A DNA stretch of 64,000 nt from Anoplopoma fimbria. Taxonomy: Eukaryota; Chordata; Actinopteri; Perciformes; Anoplopomatidae. Shown here in pieces: positions 11,090 through 20,769 of the stretch. Below the pieces are notes generated by a model. The model was given only the letters and a program-made list of their open reading frames with translations, searched no databases and was not told the DNA's origin. Where the stretch lies: the NCBI RefSeq assembly GCF_027596085.1, contig NC_072470.1, positions 3,985,688 to 4,049,687 on the forward strand, read 5' to 3'. How positions within the stretch are numbered: the first letter of the stretch is position 1; every line of letters starts with the position of its first letter. The position numbers were made by a program, and so were the translations under genes.

Positions 11090-11700
11090 CACGTTAGTCA
11101 GATTGCGCTCGACAAATTCTAAAAAGGCTCGCTGGTCACGCCGAATGTATTCCCTGCAACATAATTAGCCCCCTCAATTCCCCGCCGTGCCAGGCTACCG
11201 GGTGTCTCACATGCCCCACCCCTTCCCCCAAAATGCCTTTCACCTCTGCCGGCTCTGCGGTGATGCACCCCCTCTCCCGTCCTCCCCCCTCTCACCGCTC
11301 CATCACACGTTGTTGCTACCCTAAACTTGCTGCAGATGCGGTCGGCTGATGCATAAATTAGTCATCAACATTAGCATTAGCCGGCGCGTGGCACCCGGTG
11401 CCAACTGCTCTCCGAACGGCCATAAAAGGTCATGTTTTGATGACTGAATGCCACACAGGCACCTTGGCTCCCCGGAGGAGGGTTCCCCAGGTGCACGTGA
11501 AAGGTTAAAAATTACCTACCCGCCGCCGCCTGTCTCTGGCGAAGGAAATAATTAGGGGGTTTTTAGGGAGCGGCAGAATGCCTCGCTGTCAGATGACAGA
11601 GCGTTACCTAATGGTCGTATCTGGGGAAGAGTCAACCGGCCTGTCATTCTCTTGACAGGACAAATGAGCATAATGGTGGCAGGGAAATGGGCGCCTGTTC
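11090..11700. promoter_or_regulatory. Candidate conserved non-coding element with paired TGACAG sites
   Basis: A 600-bp balanced block. It contains GATGCATAAATTAGTCATC near 11350, AACATTAGCATTAGCC just after it, and GGAAATAATTAGGGGG near 11545. CTGTCAGATGACAG lies at 11586-11599, and CTGTCA (11641-11646) faces TGACAG (11653-11658). TGACAG is the known core of TALE homeoproteins (MEIS, PREP, TGIF). A pyrimidine-rich patch at 11215-11300 interrupts the block. No frame looks coding. Confidence 0.5.
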
Positions 11701-11721
11701 CCTTTTTTTTTTTTTCCAGCC

Positions 11722-11754
11722 GGGGAGGTGGGGAGGAGGGGGAGGAAGGGGGGG
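11722..11754 (+). other. Strong G-quadruplex motif
   Basis: GGGG-AGGT-GGGG-AGGA-GGGGG-AGGAA-GGGGGGG: four long G runs with loops of 4-5 bases. It directly follows the candidate element at 11090-11700. Confidence 0.78.
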
Positions 11755-12147
11755 AAATGGCAGCGCCTGAGCAGAATAACACAAGGACGTTAACCTTTTA
11801 CATAAATCTGTTAACACGGGTATGAGTGCTGCTTAAAAGTGAGGCTTGATGCTCTCCTCCTCTCAGCCGGGTGGAGTTTCTTTACTCCTGCTTTCTGATA
11901 GAATTACTTCGTATATATTTTTATGTTATTGCTGAATAACATAACGCAACACTTCCTGTAGATCCATCATAGCAAACACTAATGGCTTTTAGCTTGATGC
12001 AATCTTAGAAAACGTTGAGAGAGGCTGTGAAGTTGTACATGCCGCCGGTTTCTTCTTGGTTTTATTTTTCCAGAGGGGATTGATGGGTATTGATCAATAC
12101 TCCGCGGCAGGAGGTGGCAGTAGTGCACCTCAAATGTTGTTGCATTT
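11755..12147. other. Unassigned sequence
   Basis: AT-rich to balanced, no recognisable feature. The right end becomes (GAA)n-rich. Confidence 0.3.
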
Positions 12148-12172
12148 GAAGAAGAAGAAGCAGAAGAAGAAG
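12148..12172. repeat. (GAA)n tract
   Basis: (GAA)4-GCA-(GAA)3, 25 bp of trinucleotide repeat immediately upstream of the candidate frame at 12228. Confidence 0.85.
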
Positions 12173-12227
12173 TGCAGCGTTGGTGCAGTGGATTAGCTCA
12201 GGTGAATCAGGTTTAGTGGTAATCTAC

Positions 12228-12611
12228 ATGCTGCTGTTTGGGTTGATTCACCTCCACACAAACACAAAGAAGGTAAGACACACCTTCCACCTGTACAAAC
12301 ACTCCTCTCACTCTGAACGTAGGAGCAGATTGAGATGTGCTTCACAGGAGGAGGACGGATCAGAGGTAAACAAGCTGCACCTGTTCACTCACCTGAACAC
12401 ACACTTTGGTTTCCATCAGTAGACGGAGAGGAGAGAAACCAAAAGAGCCAAAATAAAGGAGCTTCAGAGGAAGACGAGGGCTAAAGAAGCGATGAGGGCC
12501 GTCCTGCTGCCCGTGTTGGGTTGCACTGGGTCATCAGAACTGAGCGTAGATGAGATCTCAGGTGGATCTGGATCAGACCCAGATGTGCTGGTCTGGTCTC
12601 CTCTGAGCTGA
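12228..12611 (+). CDS. Unrecognised candidate small protein, possibly two exons
   Basis: The frame is open from 12150, has ATG at 12228 and runs to TGA at 12609-12611, broken only by TAG at 12420-12422. GAG|GTAAAC at 12366 matches a splice donor. A pyrimidine-bearing stretch ends in CATCAG at 12419 and TAG at 12422; using the second AG, a 57-nt intron (12366-12422) keeps frame and removes the stop. The joined product would be about 108 residues: a short hydrophobic start (MLLFGLIHLH), a His/Ser/Arg-rich part, an acidic patch (SQEEDGSE), a basic helix-like part (ETKRAKIKELQRKTRAKEAM) and an acidic Ser/Gly tail ending VWSPLS. A 57-nt intron is very short even for a compact fish genome. The same interval is also open on the minus strand (12464-12685), so chance or a broken retrocopy is possible. 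No family recognised. Confidence 0.22.
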
Positions 12612-12900
12612 GCTCCTGTCAGCTCTTCACACCTCTGTTCAGCCTCAGAGGTGCAGTTTAATCCTTCCTGTGCCACATCCTGCATGTTAACAGAGGGGTT
12701 ATTAACATAACAAACTTAAATGCCCTATATAAATAATATGTTCGCAGAAATGCAAACCGGCTCAGCTGACACTGTTTAGGCAGCGCCTCCAACATCTGTT
12801 TATGAGCACTTTGCCTAATGATATCATCCGATATCATTAACTGTGGCAGTGCGCGCCGCAGCAGCAGGTGCAGCTGTTTATGCCCCCCCAACACCTCCCC

Positions 12901-12924
12901 ACACACACACACACACACACACAC
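12901..12924. repeat. (AC)12 microsatellite
   Basis: 24 bp of pure AC following a C-rich stretch. Confidence 0.95.
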
Positions 12925-13208
12925 TTGAAGGGAAAAGACTTTCACAGTCTCCTCCAACACCAGCTCCAACCCTTCCCTCCCCTCCACCCCACGAATCGCC
13001 AAACCGCTCATTAGGACAATTTTCCTCAACAAAAAAAGCGGCCCCTATGATTTCAATCTGTATATCACCTGTAATTGTAGTTTTTAGTGAGAGCCTGATT
13101 CCATACATTTAGCAGGAGTAAACTGCGACTGCGGGTGCGAGCGCTGAAACGCGGCCGCCAGCTGCAGAAGCTGTTTTTAGATGGCAGCCGCTCTCATAGG
13201 CCTCGCTC

Positions 13209-13231
13209 TGTGTGTGTGTGTGTGTGTGTGT
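13209..13231. repeat. (TG)11 microsatellite
   Basis: 23 bp of pure TG. Confidence 0.95.
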
Positions 13232-13379
13232 TCTCCTGGGGGAGGCGGAGCTTGGCGGGCCCCAGCTTTGTTTCCTGACTTGCTTCGCTCTGTTTAGATG
13301 CTGGAAATTATAGAAAATTATTGAAATCATTATTTCTGGCAGCAACAATGAGGCGGTTTCCTCTTCCTGACCGGAAGGC

Positions 13380-13610
13380 CACGTTCAGGGTCCTCACAGG
13401 TTCTCTGGAGCCCGATGTGATCGTACGCCGCTGTAATTAGTCAGATGGTCCATTCAAATGTTGTGCGACACGGAGCTATCTGTTGCATTAGCACTGCGCC
13501 CGAGGCGAATACAGTATTTATAGATGCAAAACAAACAATGCATGTGGCAAAATGTCTTCATTTTCATCTCAGCTCTCTGCTGTCAGGTGCTCAACAGCGT
13601 TCTTTATTTT
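13380..13610. promoter_or_regulatory. Candidate conserved non-coding element
   Basis: Non-repetitive block with CGCTGTAATTAGTCAG near 13430, TGTTGCATTAGCACTGC near 13480 and CAATGCATG near 13537. No exon-like frame. Inferred from composition only. Confidence 0.4.
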
Positions 13611-14221
13611 AACACTTTGTGCAAACTGATTACAATGTTTTTATTCTAAAAAAGGGTTTATATGGTCCAGTAATGTGTGTCTATACGTCTCAACCCCAAG
13701 GGGACTTTTTGGAGGCTCTGATCAGGTGATGCATCTTCATCGTTGCAGGAGGAAAGTGTATTTTTGACCGTGATCAGATGTTTTTCCTCCGTTTGATGAA
13801 TGGCGGAGCTGTTTTTAGTGTCGTTTCTTAGTCTGATGATCCTTAAATGAAAGCCTGTTTGGATTTATGAGAATGAGACTTAAAAGCTGTGACTAAGGGC
13901 CCAAACGTTTTTAAAAAGAGCCCATACAAATGGTGATGATTTAAAATATAATGTAGAAGGCTGTAACTTTCACTTATTTTTTTGATACTCCGTCTTGTGC
14001 ATTTGTTCTCCTGCAAATGTGAAATTCCTCGCTCCGACTGTCCAACCCAACGTCGAGCACGTTAGCACCCAGAGGAGGAGTTTTATTTGCAGGCGGAGAC
14101 CCCGACTCTGAACCCTCCGTGAGCGCCGACCACACACACTCGTATCTCCACTTGTTAACGCTGCAGAGGCCGTTTACATGAGCACACACGGATGTATCAG
14201 AACGTGAGAAAACACACATGT
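13611..14221. other. Unassigned sequence
   Basis: AT-rich to balanced. No recognisable repeat or exon. Confidence 0.3.
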
Positions 14222-14241
14222 ACACACACACACACACACAC
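14222..14241. repeat. (AC)10 microsatellite
   Basis: 20 bp of pure AC followed by a CTCC-rich stretch. Confidence 0.93.
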
Positions 14242-14274
14242 TCCTCCTCCTTCCAGCTGTTCTCTAAATGTTGA

Positions 14275-14560
14275 TTACACGAGACACCGGGGGGAGCTGC
14301 CTCCTCCTCCCTCCTTCCTCCCCCCCTCCCTCCTCAATCCGGTAGCCGGGCGATTCCCCCACAAGGAGGCCGAGCGGGACCGGCTGACCCGAGGTGCTCA
14401 GTGACCCGGGGTTGGGGGTCCAGAGAGGGCCGCGGCCCCGGGGCCTCTTGGCTTGGCTCTCCTTCCCCCTTCTCCTTCCTTCCCTCAGCTCTCTGAGCAG
14501 CACATCTCTGGACGGGAGACACGGGCAGAGACAGCAACGGCCCGGGGACAACTGGCCGAG
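14275..14560. other. GC-rich, CpG-containing block with C/T tracts
   Basis: Local GC is clearly above the surroundings. There is a pyrimidine tract at 14300-14333 and a CpG-bearing G-rich segment (GACCCGGGG, GGGCCGCGGCCCCGGGG). It could be a small CpG-island-like region. Frames on both strands are open by composition. No initiator or exon is evident. Confidence 0.35.
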
Positions 14561-14599
14561 GAGCAGAACGCAGAAAAATAACAAATTTAAATCATAAAA

Positions 14600-15730
14600 C
14601 TCCTCCTCTGTCGAGACGCTCGGGTAACTTTGTGTCAAGTGAAACGGAGACGGGGAATTAAAGAGAGATGATTTTTATCAGACGTGAATGTTTTCAGCCG
14701 TTGGAGGCGTTTATCCAGCAGCAGAATGAGATTAAAGAGCAGGAGGCAACATGTTTGTATGAAAACACTTTTCATCAGTCGAAAGAAAGTCGAAGTGAGA
14801 GAGAAAGTTTTAGGTCTGGTGCACCTGGTGATGCTGTTGTGTTGCGTTTAAATGCTTCCCCCACTCTGTAAAGATGTGAGGTGAACATCTTGGCGTGAAG
14901 GAGCTTAATGTTTCCTAATAGTGGGAAACTAAAGAGATCTCTGTGTTTTAGCACCCTGGGGGATGAGAGAGGAGCTAACGTTCAACTTAACAATCCGGTA
15001 CTGAGTGTTGGAGAAAAAAGAGAGGAGCTGCTTGTGGAGAATCTGCAATATTGATTGTTTTTATAAAGTACACAATTGTGGTGAAACGGAACTTGTGATT
15101 GCTTCAGAGTGGTCTCGTAAAAAATGCAAAACAGCACATGTCGTGTGATGGGGAAAAGAGTGGAAAAAGTTTTAAAAAATTGGCATTCCTGTTTAAATAC
15201 AACTCTTCTCCACAGAACAGTTTATGCAAATGCTCTGCATGTCAGTACGCATATTTAGCATCATGTTTTAGGTGACATTTGTGTCTTTCCATCCGATTGT
15301 CATCTTGTCAGTCATGGTGCAGAGAGACAAATTAGTTTGATGTTTAACTCCGACCTCTCAGCTTGCTGTGTGTTTGATGTGCGAAGGTAACAGAGGCTTT
15401 TGTGTTCAGTAATGACGAGAATATTGTTGTTGGAAATGTGTCGTGGACGTTGTTAAACATGCAAGAAAAGACAATCAGATCTGGCATGATTGTCTTTGAT
15501 TTGGGACTTCTCGCTGCAGAAGTGTTTGTGATTTTGGTGCATGTTAGAGAAGCCAATTATTTCTTTTAACATCTTTTTAAAGTGCCGATATAATAAATAA
15601 GGAGCAAAAAGCAGCAGCAGAAATGAACACATTTTGTTCCAAATACATCCAGAATATGAAGTCAAACGGCATCTTCGACTTGATTTCTTTTGTTGTACAA
15701 GAAAAAAATAAATGTTAAACTTGTTTTGAG
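14600..15730. other. Unassigned sequence
   Basis: AT-rich to balanced sequence. A 67-codon plus frame near 14668 has no splice context. No repeat family recognised. Confidence 0.3.
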
Positions 15731-15734
15731 GAGA

Positions 15735-16010
15735 CAGGATTAGCATCTACATTCGCTCAGCATTCAGTTCCTGCGTCGGCTGTCTGTTGGCCTGAACTTC
15801 CTGCTGGTTAATGTATGCTCACTGTGCGTTTGCACGACCTGTCTGAAGTGATTCCTGACGGCCTTGTTTAATTAGCCGCATGCGTGTGTACTTTTATACA
15901 TATTCATCGGCCGCAGATTTCAACCCCATTGATGTTGTAATTGATTCAGAAGGTTTTATAATTCCTGCAAAAGCAGACCGAGAATTTCAATGACTTTGCA
16001 ATTTGGGGAT
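15735..16010. promoter_or_regulatory. Candidate conserved non-coding element
   Basis: Non-repetitive block with TGTTTAATTAGCCGCATG near 15866, TTATACATATTCATCGGCC near 15893 and TTGTAATTGATTCAG near 15934. It ends at a sharp boundary with a G-rich run. Enhancer identity is inferred. Confidence 0.48.
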
Positions 16011-16015
16011 CAGGA

Positions 16016-16038
16016 GGGGGGGGGTGAGGAGGGGGGGG
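16016..16038 (+). other. G-quadruplex-prone double G run
   Basis: A G9 run and a G8 run separated by TGAGGA. Each is long enough to supply two G3 stacks. It directly abuts the candidate element ending at about 16010. Confidence 0.65.
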
Positions 16039-16199
16039 AGATCTGAGGGTGGTGCGTCTCCACCTGAGGACGGTGTGTGATTTCTATCATTTTACAGAAG
16101 AAAAAGAGAGCGAGAGAGGAATGTCAGCTGCTTTGTTGTTCCTCTTTCACAAGTAAATGACACATTTAGGATTTATTAAGACAAGAAACATTTTCAAAT

Positions 16200-16600
16200 A
16201 GTGAATGGGTGAAGCCTCCGTGGAGAAGTGCTCATTACTCCGTAGCCTCGGGCCATGTTCACCGCCTCCAATGCATCCTTTTTTCCCTCTTCCCCTCTGT
16301 CTGTGTTTTCTTTTTTTTTGCGTTGCCATGCCTGATGCCGTAATGTCACAGCGGTTTGTTCAAAGCCGGGGCGATGATTTGGGCTCCCAGCAGGTGCCGC
16401 CCCGACGTCTGTTCAATTATTAAAGTGGGGGCCACATGGATGCATTACAGCCGCCGCACCCATTAGATACAAAGACGACGCCTTTTGACATGGCGCATAT
16501 TTCCTCTGTGCCCTACAAAGACGCCGCTGCTGCAGCCCTTTCTTGTTGCTTCTTTTTGTTTTATTCATCACCGTTCTCATGATTTTTGTTTCTTTTAGTA
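16200..16600. promoter_or_regulatory. Candidate conserved non-coding element
   Basis: Balanced unique sequence with TTCAATTATTAAAGTGGGGG near 16410, ATGGATGCATTACAGCC near 16436 and CCCATTAGATACAAAGACG near 16459. A T-rich run (16308-16319) interrupts it. No coding frame recognised. Confidence 0.42.
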
Positions 16601-16619
16601 TGCATGGAAATATTAAAGA

Positions 16620-17740
16620 GCCATTTGTTCCCTTTCAGTGTTGTGGGCACAAGAGCTATCGTGATCTTTTTGATTCCCTCTCGTCACTCTGAGGTCATGT
16701 ATGCTCCTTGTAGCTCCCTCTCCTCTTTTTAACTTCCCAGCAGCCCCCCCGTCGCCCCAATCTAAGCATGAAAACGACCGTGGTGTTGATAAATAAATCA
16801 TGTGGTGGACACAAAGTTAAACCTCGACACTATCGCTTCCATCCCTTTCTCCTCTTCCTCAGAAGTTCACACTTTGTTCGGCACTGATTGGTCATTACAT
16901 CGTCATCAAAGTCCTCGGCAGTTGTTGGCTTTCGACCCTTTTGTGGCAGCATGAACTCGAAACTAAAAGATGAAACCTATGAATTCTTTATCTGTTATTT
17001 CTTCTTCTTTCCTCTTTCAAACTTTTACTTTTTTCTGTCAAAGTCTGAGTGGCAGCAGAAAATGAAGATCTGTGTTTTTCAAAAAAGGGGTTTCTCTTGA
17101 GTGTTGAGGAGAGGAAGTCAGACAAGGAACATATTTAGTGTGAGGAACATGATGTTGACATGATGTTTCTGTGTGCGAATGAGAACACGTCTGCTTTTTG
17201 ACGAATGATTTAAAAGTGTGTGCATGTGTGAGAAAGAGTGCAAGTCTTTGGTAATGTATGTGTCAGAGGGGTAAAATAATATATACGCATCAGCAACTCA
17301 AAACATCTTCCAGAGCGGCAAAACGTCCAACGTGCTGCTGTCACCGTTTGTTTGTGCAACATTAAGACATTTATTAGGACTTAAATCTGATCTCTAACTA
17401 TAGTATTTCCATAGATACCACTAAAACAAATAAAATAAAAATAAAGTCTCCTGACCCACCATTTGGCCCTGACCCAGTCGTTGGGTGTAACTGATTTAAG
17501 GTGTCGACCAAAATGAAGCAAATATTATGGAAACTTCTCCATACGATCTATGAAAAAAATGTTTTGCATGCAGCCAATCACTGCAAACAATCTTGGATGT
17601 AATTTAACCCTTCAGCATATGTGAAATTTCAGGTAAGCAGGTTTATTTCAAATTCAAACAAAAGTCACATCTCCTAAATATTCAAGCACTTAAGTAATAC
17701 AAGTAGAGTAGTATCAGCCCCCACACCAACACACCCCAAC
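16620..17740. other. Unassigned sequence
   Basis: Mostly AT-rich with short open frames of no apparent coding character. No repeat family recognised. Confidence 0.3.
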
Positions 17741-17745
17741 CTCTC

Positions 17746-17783
17746 TTCCTCCTCCTCCTCCTCCTCCTCCTCCTCCTCCTCCT
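17746..17783. repeat. (CCT)12 microsatellite
   Basis: 38 bp of pure CCT, giving Glu runs on the minus strand. Homopyrimidine, so triplex-prone. Confidence 0.95.
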
Positions 17784-17814
17784 TGTTTGATTCTTCGCTA
17801 TGTGTTCTGTACAT

Positions 17815-17950
17815 GCCAACAAATCCTAATTGCACCCCACACTCTTTTCTTCCCATCGATGCTGCGCGATCCGTGCCACCAAATTCCTTGTGTGCTAATT
17901 AGGCACGCAACCACGGTGGATACACTCCTGACAGGTGCTGCTGGCCTGCC
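17815..17950. promoter_or_regulatory. Candidate conserved non-coding element with palindromic homeodomain site
   Basis: Contains GTGCTAATTAGGCAC at 17892-17906. The inner CTAATTAG is a perfect palindrome and the flanks GTG/CAC are complementary, a pattern suited to a homeodomain dimer. CCTAATTGCACC lies near 17825 and TGACAGGTGCTG near 17930. Confidence 0.45.
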
Positions 17951-17958
17951 GGGGTCAC

Positions 17959-17977
17959 GCACACACACACACACACA
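17959..17977. repeat. (CA)9 microsatellite
   Basis: 19 bp of CA between CpG-bearing flanks. Confidence 0.9.
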
Positions 17978-18520
17978 TGCACGGCGAGAGACAGTCAGAG
18001 AGAACGAGAGACGCTCGTGCTCCCAGCATTAAAAATAAATGGAGAGAGGAGAATAGCGAGAGAGGCAAGACGTGTTAATTTCTAGCTTCCATCTGTTATT
18101 ACATAAGCACTGCCAACAACGACGCATCTTCTCTGGAAGAACAGCGACGGAGAAAAGAGAGGAGGAGAGGAACACAAGAGCTGGAAAAGCAAAGCAGCCA
18201 TAACTGGAGTCCTCCTGCATGGAAGAAGAATTCCTCTGGGAGGAGGACAAATCAGATCGATCGAGCAAACGCGCACTTGAACATTCATGTGAAGGTTTTC
18301 TCTTCCAAAACGGTTTGAACGCATAACCTGGTGTTCCACGCTCAAAATGTGGCAAAAAAACCAAAAAAAAGTGCCGTCTAAAATGTTTGCTGTTTCAATA
18401 GTTAAGGCCTCCAGAGAGCTGGTATCCCAAGTTAGTTTTTGACTTTTTTCTCGCTCGCAAACAAGTTTGTAAAAGAGAGAAACAAAGAAACTAGTAAAAA
18501 CTTGTATTCCAAGAATATTT
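17978..18520. other. Unassigned, partly balanced sequence
   Basis: 18060-18330 is balanced (TTCTAGCTTCCATCTG, TTATTACATAAGCACTGCC) and may belong to the same regulatory block as 17815-17950. No exon recognised. Confidence 0.3.
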
Positions 18521-18529
18521 CAGAAATGC

Positions 18530-18665
18530 AAAGAAGATAAAAAATGAGAAGATTGCAGATTGATACCACTCGTGTCTGTACATATGAGGCTACAGCTGGT
18601 TTGGTTAGCTTAGCATAAAGACTGTAAACAAAGGGAAACAGCTAGCCCGGCTCTGAAGAAACACT
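18530..18665 (+). repeat. GTTAGCTTAGCATAAAGAC-family dispersed repeat, copy 2
   Basis: Reads GAGAAGATTGCAGATTGATA, CCACTCGTGTCTGTAC, GGTTAGCTTAGCATAAAGAC and GGGAAACAGCTAGCCCGGCT in order. This matches, in opposite orientation, the copy at 10405-10525. I recall the family as widespread in teleosts. Confidence 0.8.
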
Positions 18666-18669
18666 TTTA

Positions 18670-19045
18670 TGGTCCTACATATTGACGTTCAGTATTATTT
18701 CAGTTGGACAATGAGTGATCCTCCTCTGCTGTGTTCAACATTTTCCACGAGCTCGTTCCAGCTGAATCTATCCTGTAAAAATAAATCCAGTGACAGTGAA
18801 GACGTGGCGTTTGTCATCCGCCCGTCTGAAGGAACAATGGGACGAGCCGGAAACAAAGGAGCTCTGCAGAGTGACGAGGACCCCGAAGGGCCGGGCCGGG
18901 TCTCTGCTGCGTGTTTTGGTTTGGGGATCTTTTCCACCGTCGAGGCGGTGAGGCCCAGAGACGTGTTGACGTCCTGAGGTGGCGTTTGTTTCCCATCACG
19001 AGGTGCAGCAGACAGGAACGCTGAGAGACACCAGGAGAGGCTGTG
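18670..19045. other. Unassigned balanced sequence
   Basis: Open frames exist on both strands through 18700-19190, with no splice borders and no recognised similarity. It may be part of the regulatory block that follows. Confidence 0.3.
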
Positions 19046-19049
19046 AATG

Positions 19050-19605
19050 CCTCGCATGTTTGCAGGGCAGATTCTTTCCCAGGGCGGAGGGACGTCGCTG
19101 CCAGAACACACACCATCCGACCGTCGATCTCCGCAGCCTTTCAACACTCCTCCAGTGATGTATTTGGGGCTGCCTGTAGCTCTAACCGCCACTGTGGGAA
19201 CACATTATAATTGTTTGTTCAATTATTTTTCTTGGATGCCGCACCTGCACTTCACCAAGTGAACTCCTGAGGCCGAAGCGCAATTAAAGCCCTGAGAGAG
19301 CGGGGGGGCGGATAAATACCTTTTAGCGCTCAAGGTAACAAGCAGAGGGTGACAGTGAGAAGGCTCGCAGGGAGCAATTTCCTATTTATTTGTCTGGTGA
19401 TTTGACCTCTCTCTTGACAAGGTTCCAGAGCTTATTACCGCGTCCGTCCTGCGCTCTAATCGAGGCCCATTACAGATGCTCAGCAGGCTGGAAGTGCCAG
19501 ATGTGGGCGAGGGATAACGGAGGCAGCTAGCAGCGCTGACCGGTGTGCTGGCGCCCTCTCTGCATTGTATTGTGAGGTTTCTGAATTTCACGGATAAGTA
19601 GCTCA
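19050..19605. promoter_or_regulatory. Candidate conserved non-coding element
   Basis: Unique block with TTGTTCAATTATTTTTC near 19215, AGCGCAATTAAAGCCC near 19277, and ACAGATGCTCAGCAGG plus GTGCCAGATGTGGGCG near 19472-19510. No coding frame stands out. Confidence 0.43.
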
Positions 19606-19779
19606 GATGTTTGCAGGAAGTGTAAATTGTGTGCTCCGACCTCCGCTGGTGGTTTTTAATGAGAGTTTCTGCAAAGTGAAGTGCAGAAGTGTGAAGTTGT
19701 TTTAAAGAGAGGAGAGAGTCCTGGAGAGCTTAAAGAGTGTTTTATGTTAAAGGTTACTGGATGTCGCTTTTATCTCCGC

Positions 19780-20005
19780 CTGCAACTAACGCTTATTTGT
19801 ATTGTCAATTAATCTGTTAATATTCTCGATTACTCGATAAATTGTTTGGAACATGTCGATCAGTGTTTCCTAAAAGCCCAAGAGGACGTCCTCAAATGTC
19901 TCGTTTTGTTCACAAGTTAAAGACATTCAGAAACCAGGAAATCTTCACCTTTTAAGAAGATGGAAAAACTCTTGTTGCCAATTAATTTGATCAGACAAAA
20001 TAAGC
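19780..20005 (+). repeat. TAATCGATTA-type dispersed repeat, copy 1
   Basis: Begins GCAACTAACGCTTATTTG, then TCAATTAATCTGTTAATATT and CTCGATTACTCGATAAATTG. Next come ATGTCGATCAGTGTTTCC, AAAGCCCAAGAGGACGTC, CTCAAATGTCTCGTTTTG and AAAGACATTCAGAAACC. This order of words matches a repeat I recall as very common in teleost and other vertebrate genomes. A second, more diverged copy lies at 46010-46310. No coding capacity. Confidence 0.82.
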
Positions 20006-20132
20006 ACATTTTTTTATTATTTTTTATCACTTTTAAACTTTACAATCATTCAATTAAATACAGTAAGTTTTGACCTTCTGCATTCAAAAAAAACACTTCC
20101 TTTTTATTCTTGCGATCAGTCACATCAAGTTC

Positions 20133-20159
20133 ACCTCTCTCTCTCTGTCTCTCTCTCTG
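20133..20159. repeat. (CT)n microsatellite
   Basis: About 27 bp of CT with one G interruption. Confidence 0.85.
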
Positions 20160-20164
20160 TTGTT

Positions 20165-20605
20165 GTCTCTGGGAATGACCATTTACATTCCCGGCGTTGG
20201 CACTCGTCTCATTGTGCACAGAGATGCCAGTCAGTGTAGTGCAGCGTTCTCTGCTCTGCCTTCAGTCACACAGCTATCACCGCAGCCATGCATACCTCCC
20301 TCTCTGCTCTCCATGCCCAGCGCCCTGCATGCATTATTCACAGCCAAATTAAAATACCGGGCCGGGAGTGAGAGTTGCATGTTAAGGCAGCTGAATCGGG
20401 GAGGTGCCGTCACAACAGCTGAAAGTGTCTGTCACAGAGTTCTAACTTTTTTTTATTTCCCATAGTTCCCCGGCAGTGCAGCTGCCTAAATGAGAGGGAT
20501 TAAGTTAACTCCCTGCTTAGAGGAAGAGCAGGGCCTGGATTAGGGCACTGGGCATGGACACAGAGAGCATTCAAGCAAGAGCCACAGCTTTTTAAAGAAG
20601 AGACG
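20165..20605. promoter_or_regulatory. Candidate conserved non-coding element
   Basis: Non-repetitive block with CATGCATTATTCACAGCC near 20327. GGATTAAGTTAACTCC at 20498-20513 is nearly palindromic and includes GTTAAC. CTGGATTAGGGCACTGGGC lies near 20536. A T-rich run at 20448-20457 divides it. The right half (20470-20600) is the most element-like. Confidence 0.48.
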
Positions 20606-20734
20606 TGGGGGAGCGAGGAGGCAGCGGTGCACGGCCCTCGCTGGGACCGGCGGCCGCGTTGCTTGAACAAATACATTGACATGTGTAACGTGTGTCGGAG
20701 CAGAGAGGGGGAACACTGGCCGTCACGCCGACAA

Positions 20735-20767
20735 CTCCTCCATCTCCTCCATCTCCTCCATCTCCTG
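20735..20767. repeat. 9-bp tandem repeat (CTCCTCCAT)
   Basis: Three full 9-bp units and part of a fourth. Short open frames across it are artefacts. Confidence 0.88.
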
Positions 20768-20769
20768 TC

